Source of the DNA: Hydnum rufescens UP504
Lineage: Eukaryota > Basidiomycota > Agaricomycetes > Cantharellales > Hydnaceae
DNA: 37,342 nt
Assembly (NCBI GenBank): GCA_014904985.1
Contig: MU128976.1
Coordinates: 18,951-56,292 of the forward strand
Direction of reading: 5' to 3'
A program made the translations under genes and the position numbers. The notes under the pieces are model-generated. The model made no database searches, was not told the origin of the DNA, and saw only the letters and a list, made by a program, of their open reading frames with translations. Position 1 is the stretch's first letter. Every line of letters begins with the position of its first letter. Shown in pieces: positions 18,741 to 30,169 of the stretch.

Positions 18741-19177
18741 AACATCATCCCCCCTTCCAATTTTCAAATATTGAATATTGTCTGGAAGTCTTATATCTGA
18801 TGGAGAGGACAACTTATTCCACCATTCCTCAAGGGAATCTGTCCCCAGGGGAAGGAGAAATAGTCATTTTATGCTTTCTCCTCTCCTCAGCCTTGTAAAT
18901 TGAATATCTCTCTCAGTTTTGAAGCTTTTGACTTCATTCCTTTTTCTACATATTTCCCCTATCCCCCTTCTTCTGTCGGATATTTTATCTTATAGCTAGG
19001 TTGTATATTAAGCAAACTGTGTTGAAAATTCCATTGTCTTCCCCCTCCCCAGTTTGAAGCACTGAAGTATTGCTGCTGGATTTCTGGGAGAATTCCACTT
19101 GAGGACTCTGTTCATACTGCACTTTTTCTATGGCCTTAAGACTAGGACCTTGGAGTGTGGTGTTTGTGACACATTTC
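18741..19177 (+). repeat. Dispersed repeat, copy 1 of a pair with 25080-25517
   Basis: Long, nearly identical matches run through both copies, for example TTTTGAAGCTTTTGACTTCATTCC and GTGTTGAAAATTCCATTGTC (shown in part). This segment lies in the left arm of the foldback, so the distant copy is probably a fragment of a second element of that family. Confidence 0.8.
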
Positions 19178-19439
19178 CTCTTGTATTCATCTGCTTGGGC
19201 AACTACTGCTTACAGCAGATTCTCTTCTATCCAAAAAGACCCTCCTTCACATGGACCTGAATATTTGAATTGATTTGGTGGCCCCCACTCTTCATTCTTG
19301 ATTCTACATTGTGGACTGTAGCAGAGATTCCCCCTTTTTCTCTTGCTTACACCATTCAATACATTGGATGTACTTGATGTATTTTCTGCATTTGAGTATT
19401 ACATAATTAAAAATATATGTGGATGATTATGATTTGGGT

Positions 19440-19640
19440 AGGAATTATGGTTGCCAAAGTCAGGTTCAGGTCAGATTTTGCCCTGTTTGGGCAAAACCTG
19501 AACTTAACCAAAACCTGAATCTCCTCAATTGGCAAAACCTGAACCTAACCTGAAGAAAACCTATGGTAGGTTAGGTTCAGGTTAGGTTCAGGTTAGGTTC
19601 AGGTTTAACCCAGGTTTGAACCTGAAATCATGAGCCCCTT
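19440..19640 (+). repeat. AGGTTCAGGTT-type short repeat
   Basis: Repeated GGTTCAGGTTA units (densest at 19567-19606), with the complementary AACCTGAACC form at 20020-20110 in the opposite arm of the foldback and a further cluster at 24340-24480. It is not telomeric repeat. Confidence 0.7.
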
Positions 19641-21140
19641 CAGACATGAAAAATATCTGAGCTGAACACTGATTTTAACCATAATCCAGAATGAGTCATC
19701 AATTCTGGCAAGTTCCACAATTATGTAAGCAGGTTCCTTAGTGGAGAAATATGTTACTTTGAAGTGAAGTTAAACATAAACCTCATGCAAAGTTTATATT
19801 GACTGCATATAGAGTATGTATAGCAATATAAACTTTGCATGAGGTTTTATGTTCAACATCACTTCAAAGTAACATATTTCTGCACCAAGGAATGTGCTTA
19901 CATGATCCTGGAACTTGCCAGAATTGATGACTCATTCTGGATTATGGTTAAAATCAGTGTTCAGCTCAGATATTTCTCATGTCTGAAGGGGCTCATGATT
20001 TCAGGTTTGAAGCTGGGTTAAACCTGAACCTAACCTGAACCTGAACACCTGGGGGCCCAAAACCTGAACTTAACCTGAACCTGAATTCACCCATGAGGGA
20101 AACTCAGGTTTCCAGGGTTTGTAACCTAACTTCAGCAACCATAGTAGGAATCCCTAGTTTGACCCCAAATTGACATCACAACCCATGTGCCTAGGCACAT
20201 TGTAAGCAGGAATCCAAGGGTTGAATCCAACTACAGTCCACAAAATGGAAACAAGAATGAAGAGAGGGGATCATGGGGTCAATCCAGATGTTCAGGTCCT
20301 TGAAAAGGAGTGGTCTTTGGATGGGGGAAATGTACTGCTTTGATAGAGACTATCTAAACAGTGAATGAAGGGATCAGATCACACTCTAAGTCCTCCTCTT
20401 GAGAACCTATCAAAAGTGTGATAAGTAGTGATTGTGTTGTGGAGTTTACCCTTGGACCAGTGGCAGTTTCTTAAGCCTTCAAAACTTGGGGTGAGGGGAA
20501 AGAGAATTGAAATTTGCATCTCCTGCACTTAATATACATCATAGAAAAATGCTATGGTAACCGGCGGAAAGGTGGGATTAAGGCAAAAATGATGAAAAAG
20601 CAATCAAGTGAAAAACTTCAAAACTGAAGGAGATATTCCAATATCAAGTCAGAATAGGGGAATATGGATTAACCAAGGTATTCCTCCTCTCCTACTGAAC
20701 AAAATCCCTTGGGGATAGGTGTAACTGGTCACCCTAGACATGCCCTCCATCGGACTTAGGGTTCCGGAATCATAATTTCCTTTATTAATCAGGAAAGCGG
20801 AGGTAAAGATGAAATGAGACATGGGGAGACTAAATTACAGAAGGCTGAGTTCTGATCCATTCATTTTTCCCTTGGGACCATTAGATGTGAATTTTCAGTG
20901 TCTTTCCAGGGGTGGTCATTTCCAACAAATCGAATCAAAACTGGCAGAGATATCTGTGAAATACTAAAGGATAGTGTGAAGCACAAGGTAAAATCAACCT
21001 GGAGGATGCAGTTCGCATCTGATAAGCGCGCTGTTTGGGATCATCGGATAGGTATTGATCGTAGCTCTCCGGGAGCTATCTTGCTGAGTCGATACAATCA
21101 AAAATGAGGGAGATATTCGCGAAATACTCCTTGAGAGTAT

Positions 21141-21540
21141 TGGAATAGCCCCTATTTAACATGTGACTAATCTGCAAGTTGGATCCAAAGGATTAGGCAA
21201 TCTTGATTATATAATTGGGACTCATATATTGCCCTTGAGGTAATGTCACAGAACACTGGATTGGGCATCAATGAGGAGGGCAAGTTGAATTGCCAAAGCC
21301 ACCATTGGCTGGACTCAAGGTAAATACAAAATCAGGTGGTCTGTTGAAGACCTGGAGATGGACAAATAATTGTCTCATATACAAGGTGGAGGAAAAGCAA
21401 GTGGGCCACAGTTTTGAATGAGGGGAATCCATGCCATTTAATAATAAAAAGGAATACAAGAAATGGAGGAGATGGAATCAAATATATTGGATTTGTTTGA
21501 GGAGGTAGTTGGGCAGTAATGCAAATTCTATGTGGTGGGA
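21141..21540. other. No recognisable gene
   Basis: CpG-poor spacer with no coding or structural signature that I can support. Confidence 0.4.
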
Positions 21541-22330
21541 TTTTATCCCTCCAACAACATAGGCATGTCTAGGCATGCAGAGGCATCTAGACACCTAGAC
21601 ATGCCTCATGATGCCCAGGTGACTACAAGTGTAATTGAAAACTTAGACACAGTAGTCACCACCAATGGTTCAAATGAAGACTTAGACATGCATGGCCACC
21701 AATAGGCACCACCATGATACCAAGGTAACTCAAAGTTCAATTGCCAACTTAGACACCAGTGGCACCAATAGACACCCCCAATAATTGAACAGTTAATTGA
21801 AAACTTAGACACTAATCAACTCACCCTAGTGAAATACTGTTGATAGGCCCCTTTAAAGTCAATAATTAAGCTCCAGACATCACTGTACACAACTGATTTA
21901 GACATGCCTACATCAATCCTTGATTGGCCTCTTCAAAGTCAATAATTAAACTCTAGACATCACCAGTCACAACTGATTTAGGCATGCCTAAATCAACCCT
22001 TGATCAGCCTCTTCAATATTCAATTCAATGTCAATGATTAAACTCTAGACCTCATTAGACACAACTGATTTAGGCATGCCTAAACCAATCCCAGAATGCC
22101 CATCAAGTAGTTAAAAAGCCTGGGAGTGGCACCTGTAGCAGGCACAGATAGACCTGCCTATTATAGGGGGCTTAGAACATTTTTGTCTTCCACACACCTT
22201 TCGACACACACTAGACATGCCTATATGAAAACCATGTCTTAGGTCATTTTCCAATCCAATCCCAAACCACCTAAGAGGTACCTTTTTCAGGGTGCATTAG
22301 GTGGCAGGACTAGGATAAAATGAGGCAAGA
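21541..22330. repeat. TAGACATGCCTA-type repeat, copy 1
   Basis: Many copies of (T)AGACATGCCTA and close variants, with longer internal repeats such as CAATAATTAAACTCTAGACATCAC (three times at about 21860-22050, shown here as a motif). The end (CAAACCACCTAAGAGG ... GCATTAGGTG, 22262-22310) is shared with the copy at the right edge of the window. In this copy several CpG of the other copy have become TG or CA. Confidence 0.7.
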
Positions 22331-22609
22331 ATATATTGAACAGTCTCAGTCTTCACTAATTTTCAGGCTGCCAATGTGCTTGGATGAGCTACTGGTTGAG
22401 GACAATATAATCCTCTCTTATGAACCCTACTCACTTGAGTGGCCCTGAGACAGCTTGTCTCAAATACTCTTATTGCCAGTACAGATAGACACCTATCTTA
22501 GTACTGTTCTAAAATGCCTACAGGCATTCCCAACTAAGTAAGGAGGGAAGTACCTATTTACCTTGGTATATTAAGGCAAGGTTTTGAGCAGCAAACTCAA
22601 ATCCTCCCT
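22331..22609. other. No recognisable gene
   Basis: Spacer with no supportable feature. It may be the faded end of the preceding repeat. Confidence 0.3.
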
Positions 22610-22873
22610 TTGGTTTCTCACATTCTATATAGAAGAAACCCTACACTGGCTCCAGATGATATGCACCATTCAGGAGATCTCCCAGAAGTGAATGAATTCT
22701 TTGATGTTGCAGCACACCTTCTGGTGATCAGCAAGGACCATAGGGATATATTTGCCTCCAGCATTGGTTGTAAATGGCTACTGGAAGGGATGGTGGTTAT
22801 CATTACACAAACTAGCCCTGTCAAACATGTACATCACCACATGGTGCTGAAGGAAGTCAGTGTGCCATTATAG
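22610..22873 (+). CDS. Unrecognised 87-residue open frame
   Basis: The frame reads with protein-like composition (DDMHHSGDLPEVNEFFDVAA, then HLLVISKDHRDIFASSIG). After its stop the same frame continues with further plausible segments broken by stops, up to about 23300 (DAAKLLALEVQLNNYAISHR). It may be the least damaged piece of an old gene. No domain is recognised, the interval has no CpG at all, and expression is doubtful. Confidence 0.25.
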   Translation: MVSHILYRRNPTLAPDDMHHSGDLPEVNEFFDVAAHLLVISKDHRDIFASSIGCKWLLEGMVVIITQTSPVKHVHHHMVLKEVSVPL

Positions 22874-25079
22874 CACCTTGTGTTATTCTTGGATGGTTGA
22901 GCAGCAATCAAAGGAGCATGTCAAGGCAAATAGCTTCCAAGAGTCCTCTGCCAGGAATTGATTCCATCTAAGGACTGCATGCCATGGAAGGCTGTAACTG
23001 GGTGCATCAAGATGTTACCCAGCCAATATTTACTGGGTCCAAGGAGTAGGGAAGTTAGGTGATCTTGAATTTGCAGAACCATCTCAACAGTGATCTTAAG
23101 TTTGATGTAGACTGAAATATACTGTACATCTCACCAGTTAAGGCCACTACCTCATCTCAAACTTTTTTTAATTCAGGATGCTGCTAAACTTCTGGCCTTG
23201 GAAGTTCAACTCAATAACTATGCTATTTCTCATAGGCACAAACACAGGATGGGAAGCCTACTCCTTTCACCCAAAATCCCCTTCATGATGTAGAATCCCT
23301 GTGGAGGATGTGCATCTAACATATCAACTGTTGGGCTGGAATGCAATGGAACCCAAACATTTCAAAAGCATGAGTGCACTTTCTGAGTAGAAAGCCACCT
23401 TTCTGCTGGTTTTTCAGGAGATGGCTGCAAAGATGGGTGCTTGGCATGAGTTCCTTCCCACCAGTATTGTGATGCAGAGGTGGACCTTCCCAATTGACTT
23501 CATGTTGAGAAGTTCAAGGACATGAACTTGACTTTCACAACATATTTGTCCCCTTTCAATTGCTCCTACTCTTCAGATGGACAATACCAGCAGTGAGGTT
23601 CATCCATCCCTGTCAGTAACACCATGACATGGGAAGTGGGGGCCAAAAGCACAAGTTATCAGACACTGAAGACAACAATGACACATAGGAGTCAATACCC
23701 CAGATGACAGATGGAGGTCATGTGGTTCTCCCTTGGGACTCCTCCCTTAGAATTTCAGCACTCCCTTCTCTTTCCCTGATATGGCTCAATGCAGTGTGCC
23801 ACAATAACTAGTCCAGTGAAAATGGGACTGTCTGGGAGGTGGAATCATTTGAAGAAAAAAACCTAATATATATGGAAAATGGTAACAACACAAAGTGGAA
23901 ATTCATTTTTTGGCTCCATACATTCATTGCAGAGGGCCCCAGTAATATTGTAGGCAACAAAATTGGATGTAAGGACTAAAAAAAACACATAAATTGGCCT
24001 AATTACCTGTAAGGACCTGTGGTCCTGAAGCCCAGATCTCTCCAGAGTGCAATAGAATCCAATATATTGGTGAACTGCATGGTGGAAGGCTGTCATCCAT
24101 ATAGTTTTACCTCAGAAGGAGTCCCATTTTGATCTACTGTCATGGCCTGAAGGGCTTAAATTAGGGTTGATGTCAAATGATGATCAAAAACTGAATTTTG
24201 ATAATGAGATTGATGGTTATGACCTGAAATTTGATATCAACCATTGTCAACAGCCTCACTTCTAAGGACTTAATAAACAGCTCATGCTGTATATTGGGCT
24301 ATCAGCATGCCTTGGGTTATTGCATTTGTCACTATGGATGCCTAGGTTCAGGTTTAAACCTTGAGAACCTGGGTATAAACCTAAATCAGACCCAGGTCTG
24401 GTTCCATTGGGGTCAGGTTCAGGTTTTTCCCTCCCTGAATCCAAAACCTGGTCTGAACCCAGGTTTAAACTTGAACCTGAAAGGTAGGGTGTAGCTTCCA
24501 GTCTATGTACTTTCACCCTTGTTCCTCTGCCATATCATCATCATCATCATCATTCCATACATTCAATTCTGGAAAAATGTAACAATTTGCACACAGCACT
24601 GTAATTTCAGAGTCAACAGTCACATGACCCTGGAATCTAATGTGGTAATTTGGGCAGGTTACAAGTCACATAACTCTGGGATCAGGATATTTGTACAGGT
24701 TACTGTAACTCAGTCTAGTGTCACATGACTCAATTCAGGTAGCTAAATGCCATCCCCTGAAGATGTATAGGCAGAAAATTGATGTGAAGGAGGGGTGTGC
24801 ATGAGATGTGGATGCAAAATGGGATGCAAAAGAAGTGGTGAAGGCAAAGACTCAAGCAGAGGGTCCAGATACTCTGTAGTACTTACTAAAATGTTTTGCT
24901 TCTCCTGTATCTCAGGTTGGGTGAACCTAGGCATCCATATTTGTCACTGCCCATTGACATAATTTTCATCCATTACATCCAAAAAACTGGGTGCCATCCA
25001 TTGGTGCCTGCCCCCTCCAGCAGTGGGGCCACTGTTCAGGGCAGTGGACAACCCTGAATAATGGTTATGCACTGGATGC
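22874..25079. other. CpG-depleted DNA with no recognisable gene
   Basis: Coding traces fade after about 23300. Other contents are an imperfect hairpin (GGTTGATGTCAAAT ... ATTTGATATCAACC, about 24162-24242) and an AACCTGAACC cluster at 24340-24480. There is also a (CAT) microsatellite at 24533-24553 and a GTCACATGAC motif repeated three times at 24620-24730. Confidence 0.4.
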
Positions 25080-25517
25080 ATCATCCCCCCCTTCCAATTT
25101 TCAAATATCAAGTATTGTCTGGCACCCTTATATCTGAAGGATAGGACATCCAGGACAACTTTATCCACTATTCCTCAAGGGAATCTGTCTGTAGGGGAAG
25201 GAGAAATAGCCATTTTATGCTTTATCCTCTCCTCAGACTTGTAAATTGAATATCTCCGTCAGTTTTGAAGCTTTTGACTTCATTCCTTTTTCTACACATT
25301 TCCCCTATCCCCTGCTTCCATTGAATATTCCATCTCATAGCTGGGTTGTATATTAAGCAAACTGTGTTGAAAATTCCATTGTCTTCCCCCTCCCCAGTTT
25401 GAAGCACTGAAGTATTGCTGCTGGATTTCCAGGTGAATTCCACTTGAGGACTCTGTTCATACTGCACTTTGTCTAAGGCCTTAAGACTAGGACCTTGGAG
25501 TGTGGTATTTGTGACAT
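25080..25517 (+). repeat. Dispersed repeat, copy 2 of a pair with 18741-19177
   Basis: Same orientation and order as copy 1, with scattered substitutions. Both ends stop sharply relative to copy 1, as expected of an element fragment. Confidence 0.8.
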
Positions 25518-25837
25518 GTTCACCCACACAGCATATCCAGTGATGGAGCATGACATGTGTCAGGTAGGCAAATGTAAGGAGATAATTTTACCATTGGTCC
25601 ATGTTAGATAATTACTCACTCTTTGGTCACAGCTAGGGGGTGAAAGGAACCAGACCAAATTGGGCTGGAGCCTGAAATGTAATTCACACAACTAAGACAC
25701 CCTGATTACATTAGGCACATTGTTTTGTTGACCAAGGGAAACAGAAGGGAGGCAGGGGTTGCAAAAGTAACAACTCAGTCAAGCAGAATGAGTCATGGGT
25801 GAGGAGCAAATAAAACATGACCCAAATGCTTGCTTAT

Positions 25838-28369
25838 CTAACCACAAGTCTGAGGCACATTCCATGTCCTCAGACTCTGGCAGTACACTACCAGCTTTTT
25901 CTTCTGAGGGCCTCCAGTGTCGGTAGTCAAGACTGGCCCTGGTCACTTCAGCTTCCCCCCTAATGCTTGGCAGATATCTGGAATAAAAGCCAGGCTAAAT
26001 TCAAATGACTGCAACCTGTCAAAAAATGGCCAGAAAGTGACATATATATTGTCCCTGAGGGTGGGCAAAGCAATGGAATAAGGCAAGGTCACTTCAACCT
26101 CCTGTATTGCTTAATGAGAGCTTTTTGAAAAAAATCCAGGAGTTTGCATGCAGCATGCTTGGACCTCAGTATATCCTCATAAATGGCGGGAAAGTATAGC
26201 TGGAACCCATTCTGGTGATCCATGTGGTTCAGGGTAGGGGGGAAAAGAGTCTGAGCAACTCAAAGCTGGTTCTCTATGTCTTGGAGAATGTCTTCAGGAT
26301 CAGGATGTGTGTCTGCATCCAATTGCTGTGGTCCACGGAATTCATTGTAGAAGGCAATCCAAACCGCTACCCACCACAATGATTCAAGGTCATGCAGGTA
26401 GATATGAACAAAGGGTAATTTAACCGGTTTGTCACTTTAATCCTGCTCCTGGACTCCACTTAGCACCTCCTCCTCGGATTCAGAAGGTCGGGGAGAAGGA
26501 AAAAGAAATCAGTGTGCAGCAACCTCGATGGCCATGAAATGCATCATGCCCTATCAGGAACGTTCAGTGTGTTGTGGGATGACAATACAAGTTCCACTTG
26601 CCGTTCGCAAGTCAGGACTCATCTTGTTACCTGTTTTCTTGGCATATTCCAGATCCACGAGCTTGCCAACCCCGTTGTACCACAATATATTGCTGATGCT
26701 AATGTCCCGATGCACCCAGTTCAATTTTGTAAGCAGTTTCAATGCTGTGTTGCAAGAACGTTGAGGATCGCAGCTATGAATAATCAGGTAGTCAGGCAAG
26801 AATGCACCGATGACAGTGTCGGCGAGAGCCTTCATCACATCATGAAAGCTGGGGAGGAGATCCACCGTAACGCCCTTCTCCTCGAAAACGATGTGATAGT
26901 GCATCTTGTGCAGGTAGGTCAAGGTCACGTGCGGAACATGGAGCCGAAGATTCAGTGAGCGGGAGAGGACTTTGCATTCCAAAACTGTTGTATGTTGTAG
27001 TTTGAATGAGCTAGCTCCATTCAATTGGTGCATGAGAGCCCGAGTATCGTCTGGGACACCAGGATCCATCAAGATATCTCCATGGCAGATGGTAGTGAGG
27101 AAGTGTTTTTTCACGAGCTTTTTATCTTCTTGGTCTGCCTCTTCGTACAATTGGGCAAGAACAGTGCCCTCTGTCATGCGATCATGGTCGATCCAGATGT
27201 CCTTTAGTACAACAGGAGTGTCCTTCTCCTTGCCATCAAGTTCGATGGCTTCGAAAACACGAGTCCTAGACCTCGGAGTGGCTCCGCCCCGAATGACGAT
27301 ATAGCCTGTATGGTGCGGAACCTCCTGGGTTTCTCATTGTCATGGGGGTGAACAGTAACAATGAATTGCGTCGGATCTCCTGCAGCACGGATCATGGTAG
27401 GGTCAAAGCCGAACGATCTCCTGTCAGCGAAGGCAAATGCAGCAAATAACTCTACGAGTTCTTTGGGTTCCTAATTGTGCTTCAGTGCACGAAATATTCG
27501 CTAATAGAAAGGCGCGCACTGCAATGAAAGTGAATGGCTTGCTGACGACGACTGAAGAGCGACAACAGAACCATACCCTCATCATGGTATTTTCGATCAT
27601 CACCCCGTATGTCACTCTGCGACACAGATCATCTTTCATGAAGTGTTGCATACTCCATAGACACTTTCGCACATTCTAGGGTGAATCATCAGTACGTATC
27701 GTGTTAGAGTTTGCCAAAAATACTTGCATTGTCCAGATCTTTCATTCCATCCCCCTGTTTGTATTCACACGATAGAGCGATATCTGCCCATGATATGCTT
27801 CCGCTGTCCGATCTATCTTTGAGCAACAGATAGCCATCGGGCCTTGTGGTATTATACCTCTCAGCCGACGTCGGCGCCCTGGATGGATTTTGCACGAGTT
27901 CTACCGACCATTCGTCTGTAGTTAGCTTCGTGTTCACAATTATCGCAGTGATGATGTTGTCGAAGATGTTAGTGATCGGTTTGAACACTGCTTCCTCCCC
28001 ATCAGAGTGATGCTTAGGCTCTTTGTTGAAGGCTTCCCATCGACCAGAATCAGAAAGGATACCATCAGGCATCGACTTGAGCGCATTCATGGTGGCATCG
28101 ATATCAAAATCGGGTCGACGCGAAGCTAAGGAATCCATGAAGGTCTGCAGAGTGACTTCGGGCACAGTGGGACCATCATGGAGGACGTCCAATCTAGCTC
28201 CGTCGAGAAGTTTGGTAGAAGTGACTAGAGTGAACTTTCTTTGGATGAACTGGGGAGTCGTGGACGACTGGAGCCTGCTGTCTGGGAGGGAATTGCGAAT
28301 GTCGCGAGATGAACCGACTTTCTGAAAATCCCTTGATCGCGCATGAATCGGCTGGGGGACAGCGCACAT
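25838..28369 (-). pseudogene. FunK1-type fungal protein kinase, five exons, interrupted
   Basis: This is a member of the fungal-specific kinase family of Agaricomycetes (FunK1, Pfam Pkinase_fungal). The ATG at 28369 opens an N-terminal region with RPDGYLLLK and WADIALSCEYK. Later come RKCLWSMQH, VTYGVMIENT, VVLKDIWID, the start of the kinase lobe (YHIVFEEKG), the catalytic loop WVHRDISISNIL and LVDLEYAKK in the DFG position, then HFMAIEVAAH, LHDLESLWWVAVWIAFYNE and NGFQLYFPAIYEDIL. Introns that restore the family frame are 27727-27676 (GC-AG), 27519-27471 (GT-AG), 26807-26745 (GT-AG) and 26601-26551 (GC-AG). A one-base deletion lies near 27262-27268 and another shift near 26095. Stops occur at 26511-26509, 26439-26437, 26262-26260 and 25945-25943, three of them readable as CGA to TGA. 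The damage is concentrated in the CpG-poor 3' part. Substrate and role are unknown. Confidence 0.8.
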
Positions 28370-28384
28370 GCTGGTAAGGTACAG

Positions 28385-28430
28385 TAGACTTTTAGAGTAG
28401 AGGAAGGAGAGGAGAAAGAGAGTTTATGAG
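28385..28430 (-). promoter_or_regulatory. Pyrimidine tract and TATA-like motif upstream of FunK1
   Basis: On the minus strand TCATAAACT (28429-28421) precedes a CT-rich tract (28422-28391) about 20 bases before the ATG at 28369. Such tracts are common just upstream of fungal start codons. Confidence 0.35.
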
Positions 28431-28570
28431 CCAGCTTCACCGGTTGTCGCCGATGGAAAGCCTGATCATCGGGGACGCATCATGGATGCATTGCACTAGT
28501 GTACGACCCCGTTTGACTCCGCTTGTGCTGGCTCCCGGATGGCTTCCGGCGGTCCACGATTAAACCCTGC

Positions 28571-28998
28571 AGCTGACGCAATAAACTTCTATCCTCGATT
28601 CCCTCATCTTCTTCGAGGGCCTCCACAATAACCGACTTGAATCGATTGTCAGAATTCGCGAGTTGGAAGGTCGAGTGTGAAATACAGTGCGTGGATCGCG
28701 TAACCGTCGTTCGAAAAGAAGAAAGTCTAGCACACCTTTCTCCTCTGCTCGCTCGGCGACCGTGGCCGCAATGGTTGACTTGCCAATTCCTGCGAGCCCA
28801 TTGAGCCAATACACAGGTGCACATTGTGCTGGGCAAGCTCCAACCACGACATAATACCTGCCAATATATCGACTCGGCGCCCTCGAGACATAAAGAGGGT
28901 GCATTCTTGCGAGTAGAGTTATACTCGGCATGGTGGCCGACGAACGGAATCAAACGTGCGATTCCGGTAGATCCTCGCGAGAGTCCGAGAATATAACC
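28571..28998 (-). pseudogene. NACHT N-terminal fragment, copy A
   Basis: This shares the P-loop region of copy B (GLAGIGKSTIAATVAERAEEK) and continues a little further, to LLRQLQGLIVD, before departing into unrelated sequence at about 28560. Compared with copy B it lacks several one- to five-base pieces (for example near 28700-28730 and 28945), which break the frame, while substitutions are few. It is a recent, broken duplicate with no C-terminal repeats attached. Confidence 0.75.
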
Positions 28999-29282
28999 AA
29001 CTCGCATGTAGAGTAATATTACATCAAATACTCATTCAAATTCTTGGCCAAATTCTGATGCAGTTAGAACTGCGCCCGAAGATTTCTGGCACAGGGATAT
29101 CCTTACGGCCAGTATATGTAGTAGACGCGTCATGACATGACATTATAATCTCTCCTCTTAGAAATTTTTCTTGACTAATATTTATTTATTACCTTGATTT
29201 CATTCATGCTTACTATTAATGGTGTTGTAGCACTGTATGCGGTTGAACCCCTTTCTGAGCCTCTCCGATGGCTGCCGGCTTT
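28999..29282. other. Spacer between NACHT fragments
   Basis: AT-rich at 29150-29220. The last bases (GATGGCTGCCGGC, about 29266-29278) resemble the sequence beyond copy A (GATGGCTTCCGGC), so copies A and B share part of their 3' flank. Confidence 0.5.
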
Positions 29283-29919
29283 AACTGAGCTGACGCAATA
29301 ACTTATCCTCGATTCCCTCATCTTCTTCGAGGGCCTCCACAATAACCGACTTGAATCGATTGTCAGAATTCGCGAGTTGGAAGGCGAGTGTGAGAAATAC
29401 AGTGCGTGGATCGCGTAAAACCCGGTCGTTCCGAGAAAAGAAGAAAGTTGCTCCTAGCACACCTTTCTCCTCTGCTCGCTCGGCGACCGTGGCCGCAATG
29501 GTTGACTTGCCAATTCCTGCGAGCCCATTGAGCCAATACACAGGGTGCACATTGTCCTGGGCAAGCTCCAACCACGACATAATACCTGCCAATATATCGA
29601 CTCGGGCGCCCTCGAGACATAAAGAGGGTGCATTCTTGCGAGTAGAGTTATACTCGGCATGGTGGGCACGAACGGACATCAAACGTGCGATTCCGGTAGA
29701 TCCTCGCGTGTCTGGAGGAATATAAATTATGGGTGAGCATTCAGAAGGCGGCCACGCTCTCACAGCTGAGATTGATAGCGACATCCCCTCCATGGCCACC
29801 AACAGCGACAGGTTCCCCAACCGCATCTCCCCCTCTACCAGTGCCTTGAATACTCGAATGAATAGAGCAAGAGGGGGATCGATGGGAAACTCACTTATGG
29901 AGAAATTGAATGGTTCCAT
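29283..29919 (-). pseudogene. NLR-like protein, N-terminal part with NACHT P-loop, copy B
   Basis: An ATG in good context (29919) opens a frame of about 210 residues. The first 85 residues are not recognised. From about residue 85 the sequence matches the linker before the NACHT domain of Agaricomycete NLR-like proteins (EYNSTRKN, LEGARVDILAGIMSW). Next is the Walker A motif in YWLNGLAGIGKSTIAATV, then VLRDPRTVFLTLAFQLANSD and EALEEDEGIEDKLLRQL. The frame then ends, just where the piece at 35690-32390 would continue, so Walker B and the repeats are missing here. It could still yield a short P-loop protein. Such proteins are thought to act in self/non-self recognition; no effector domain is identified. 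Confidence 0.7.
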
Positions 29920-30169
29920 GGTCGAGAACAACGGTACCAGCCGCAGGGCGATTTTTCAGGATAGGGCTAGAAAACGTCGCTGGGCCTGTTTCACGGTGGA
30001 GTAATCGAGCTCGGATCTCGTGCTCTAATCGGCAACAACAACATCAAGCTGAGGATAGCTACAAGTGCTTAGATAATCGCGGCGACCAATATTTGAACGA
30101 CTCAAATTAACAGTTATCCGAGTCCGCAATTGTTTCTCACCACCTCCCTCTCAAATGGCCGCTGAACAG
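29920..30169. other. No recognisable gene
   Basis: Upstream flank of the copy B NACHT frame, CpG-rich. On the minus strand the same frame is closed by a stop shortly before the ATG. Confidence 0.4.

Larger units (their letters stand above)
18249..21140. mobile_element. Giant foldback (inverted repeat) of about 2.9 kb
   Basis: The sequence folds back on itself around a spacer at 19801-19824. AACCTCATGCAAAGTTTATATT (ending 19800; 22 bases, so only its ends matter) faces AATATAAACTTTGCATGAGG (from 19825). Moving out, GAATGAGTCATCAATTCTGG faces CCAGAATTGATGACTCATTC. The AACCTGAACC blocks at 19470-19640 and 20000-20130 face each other, and 18740-19340 faces 20220-20700. The outermost match is CTCTCAAGG at 18251 with CCTTGAGAG at 21129. 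The outer parts contain imperfect units of about 170 bp, about three on the left and two on the right. No coding frame is visible. The right arm keeps more CpG than the left. Confidence 0.7.

Noticed and set aside
19567..19606. GGTTCAGGTTA repeats as an internal telomere
   Set aside because: The unit is not TTAGGG, it occurs in both arms of a foldback and again at 24340, and no subtelomeric gene context is seen.
29351..29725. A 124-residue plus-strand frame opposite the NACHT copy B
   Set aside because: It is the reverse of the P-loop frame. The minus-strand reading has the recognised Walker A motif.
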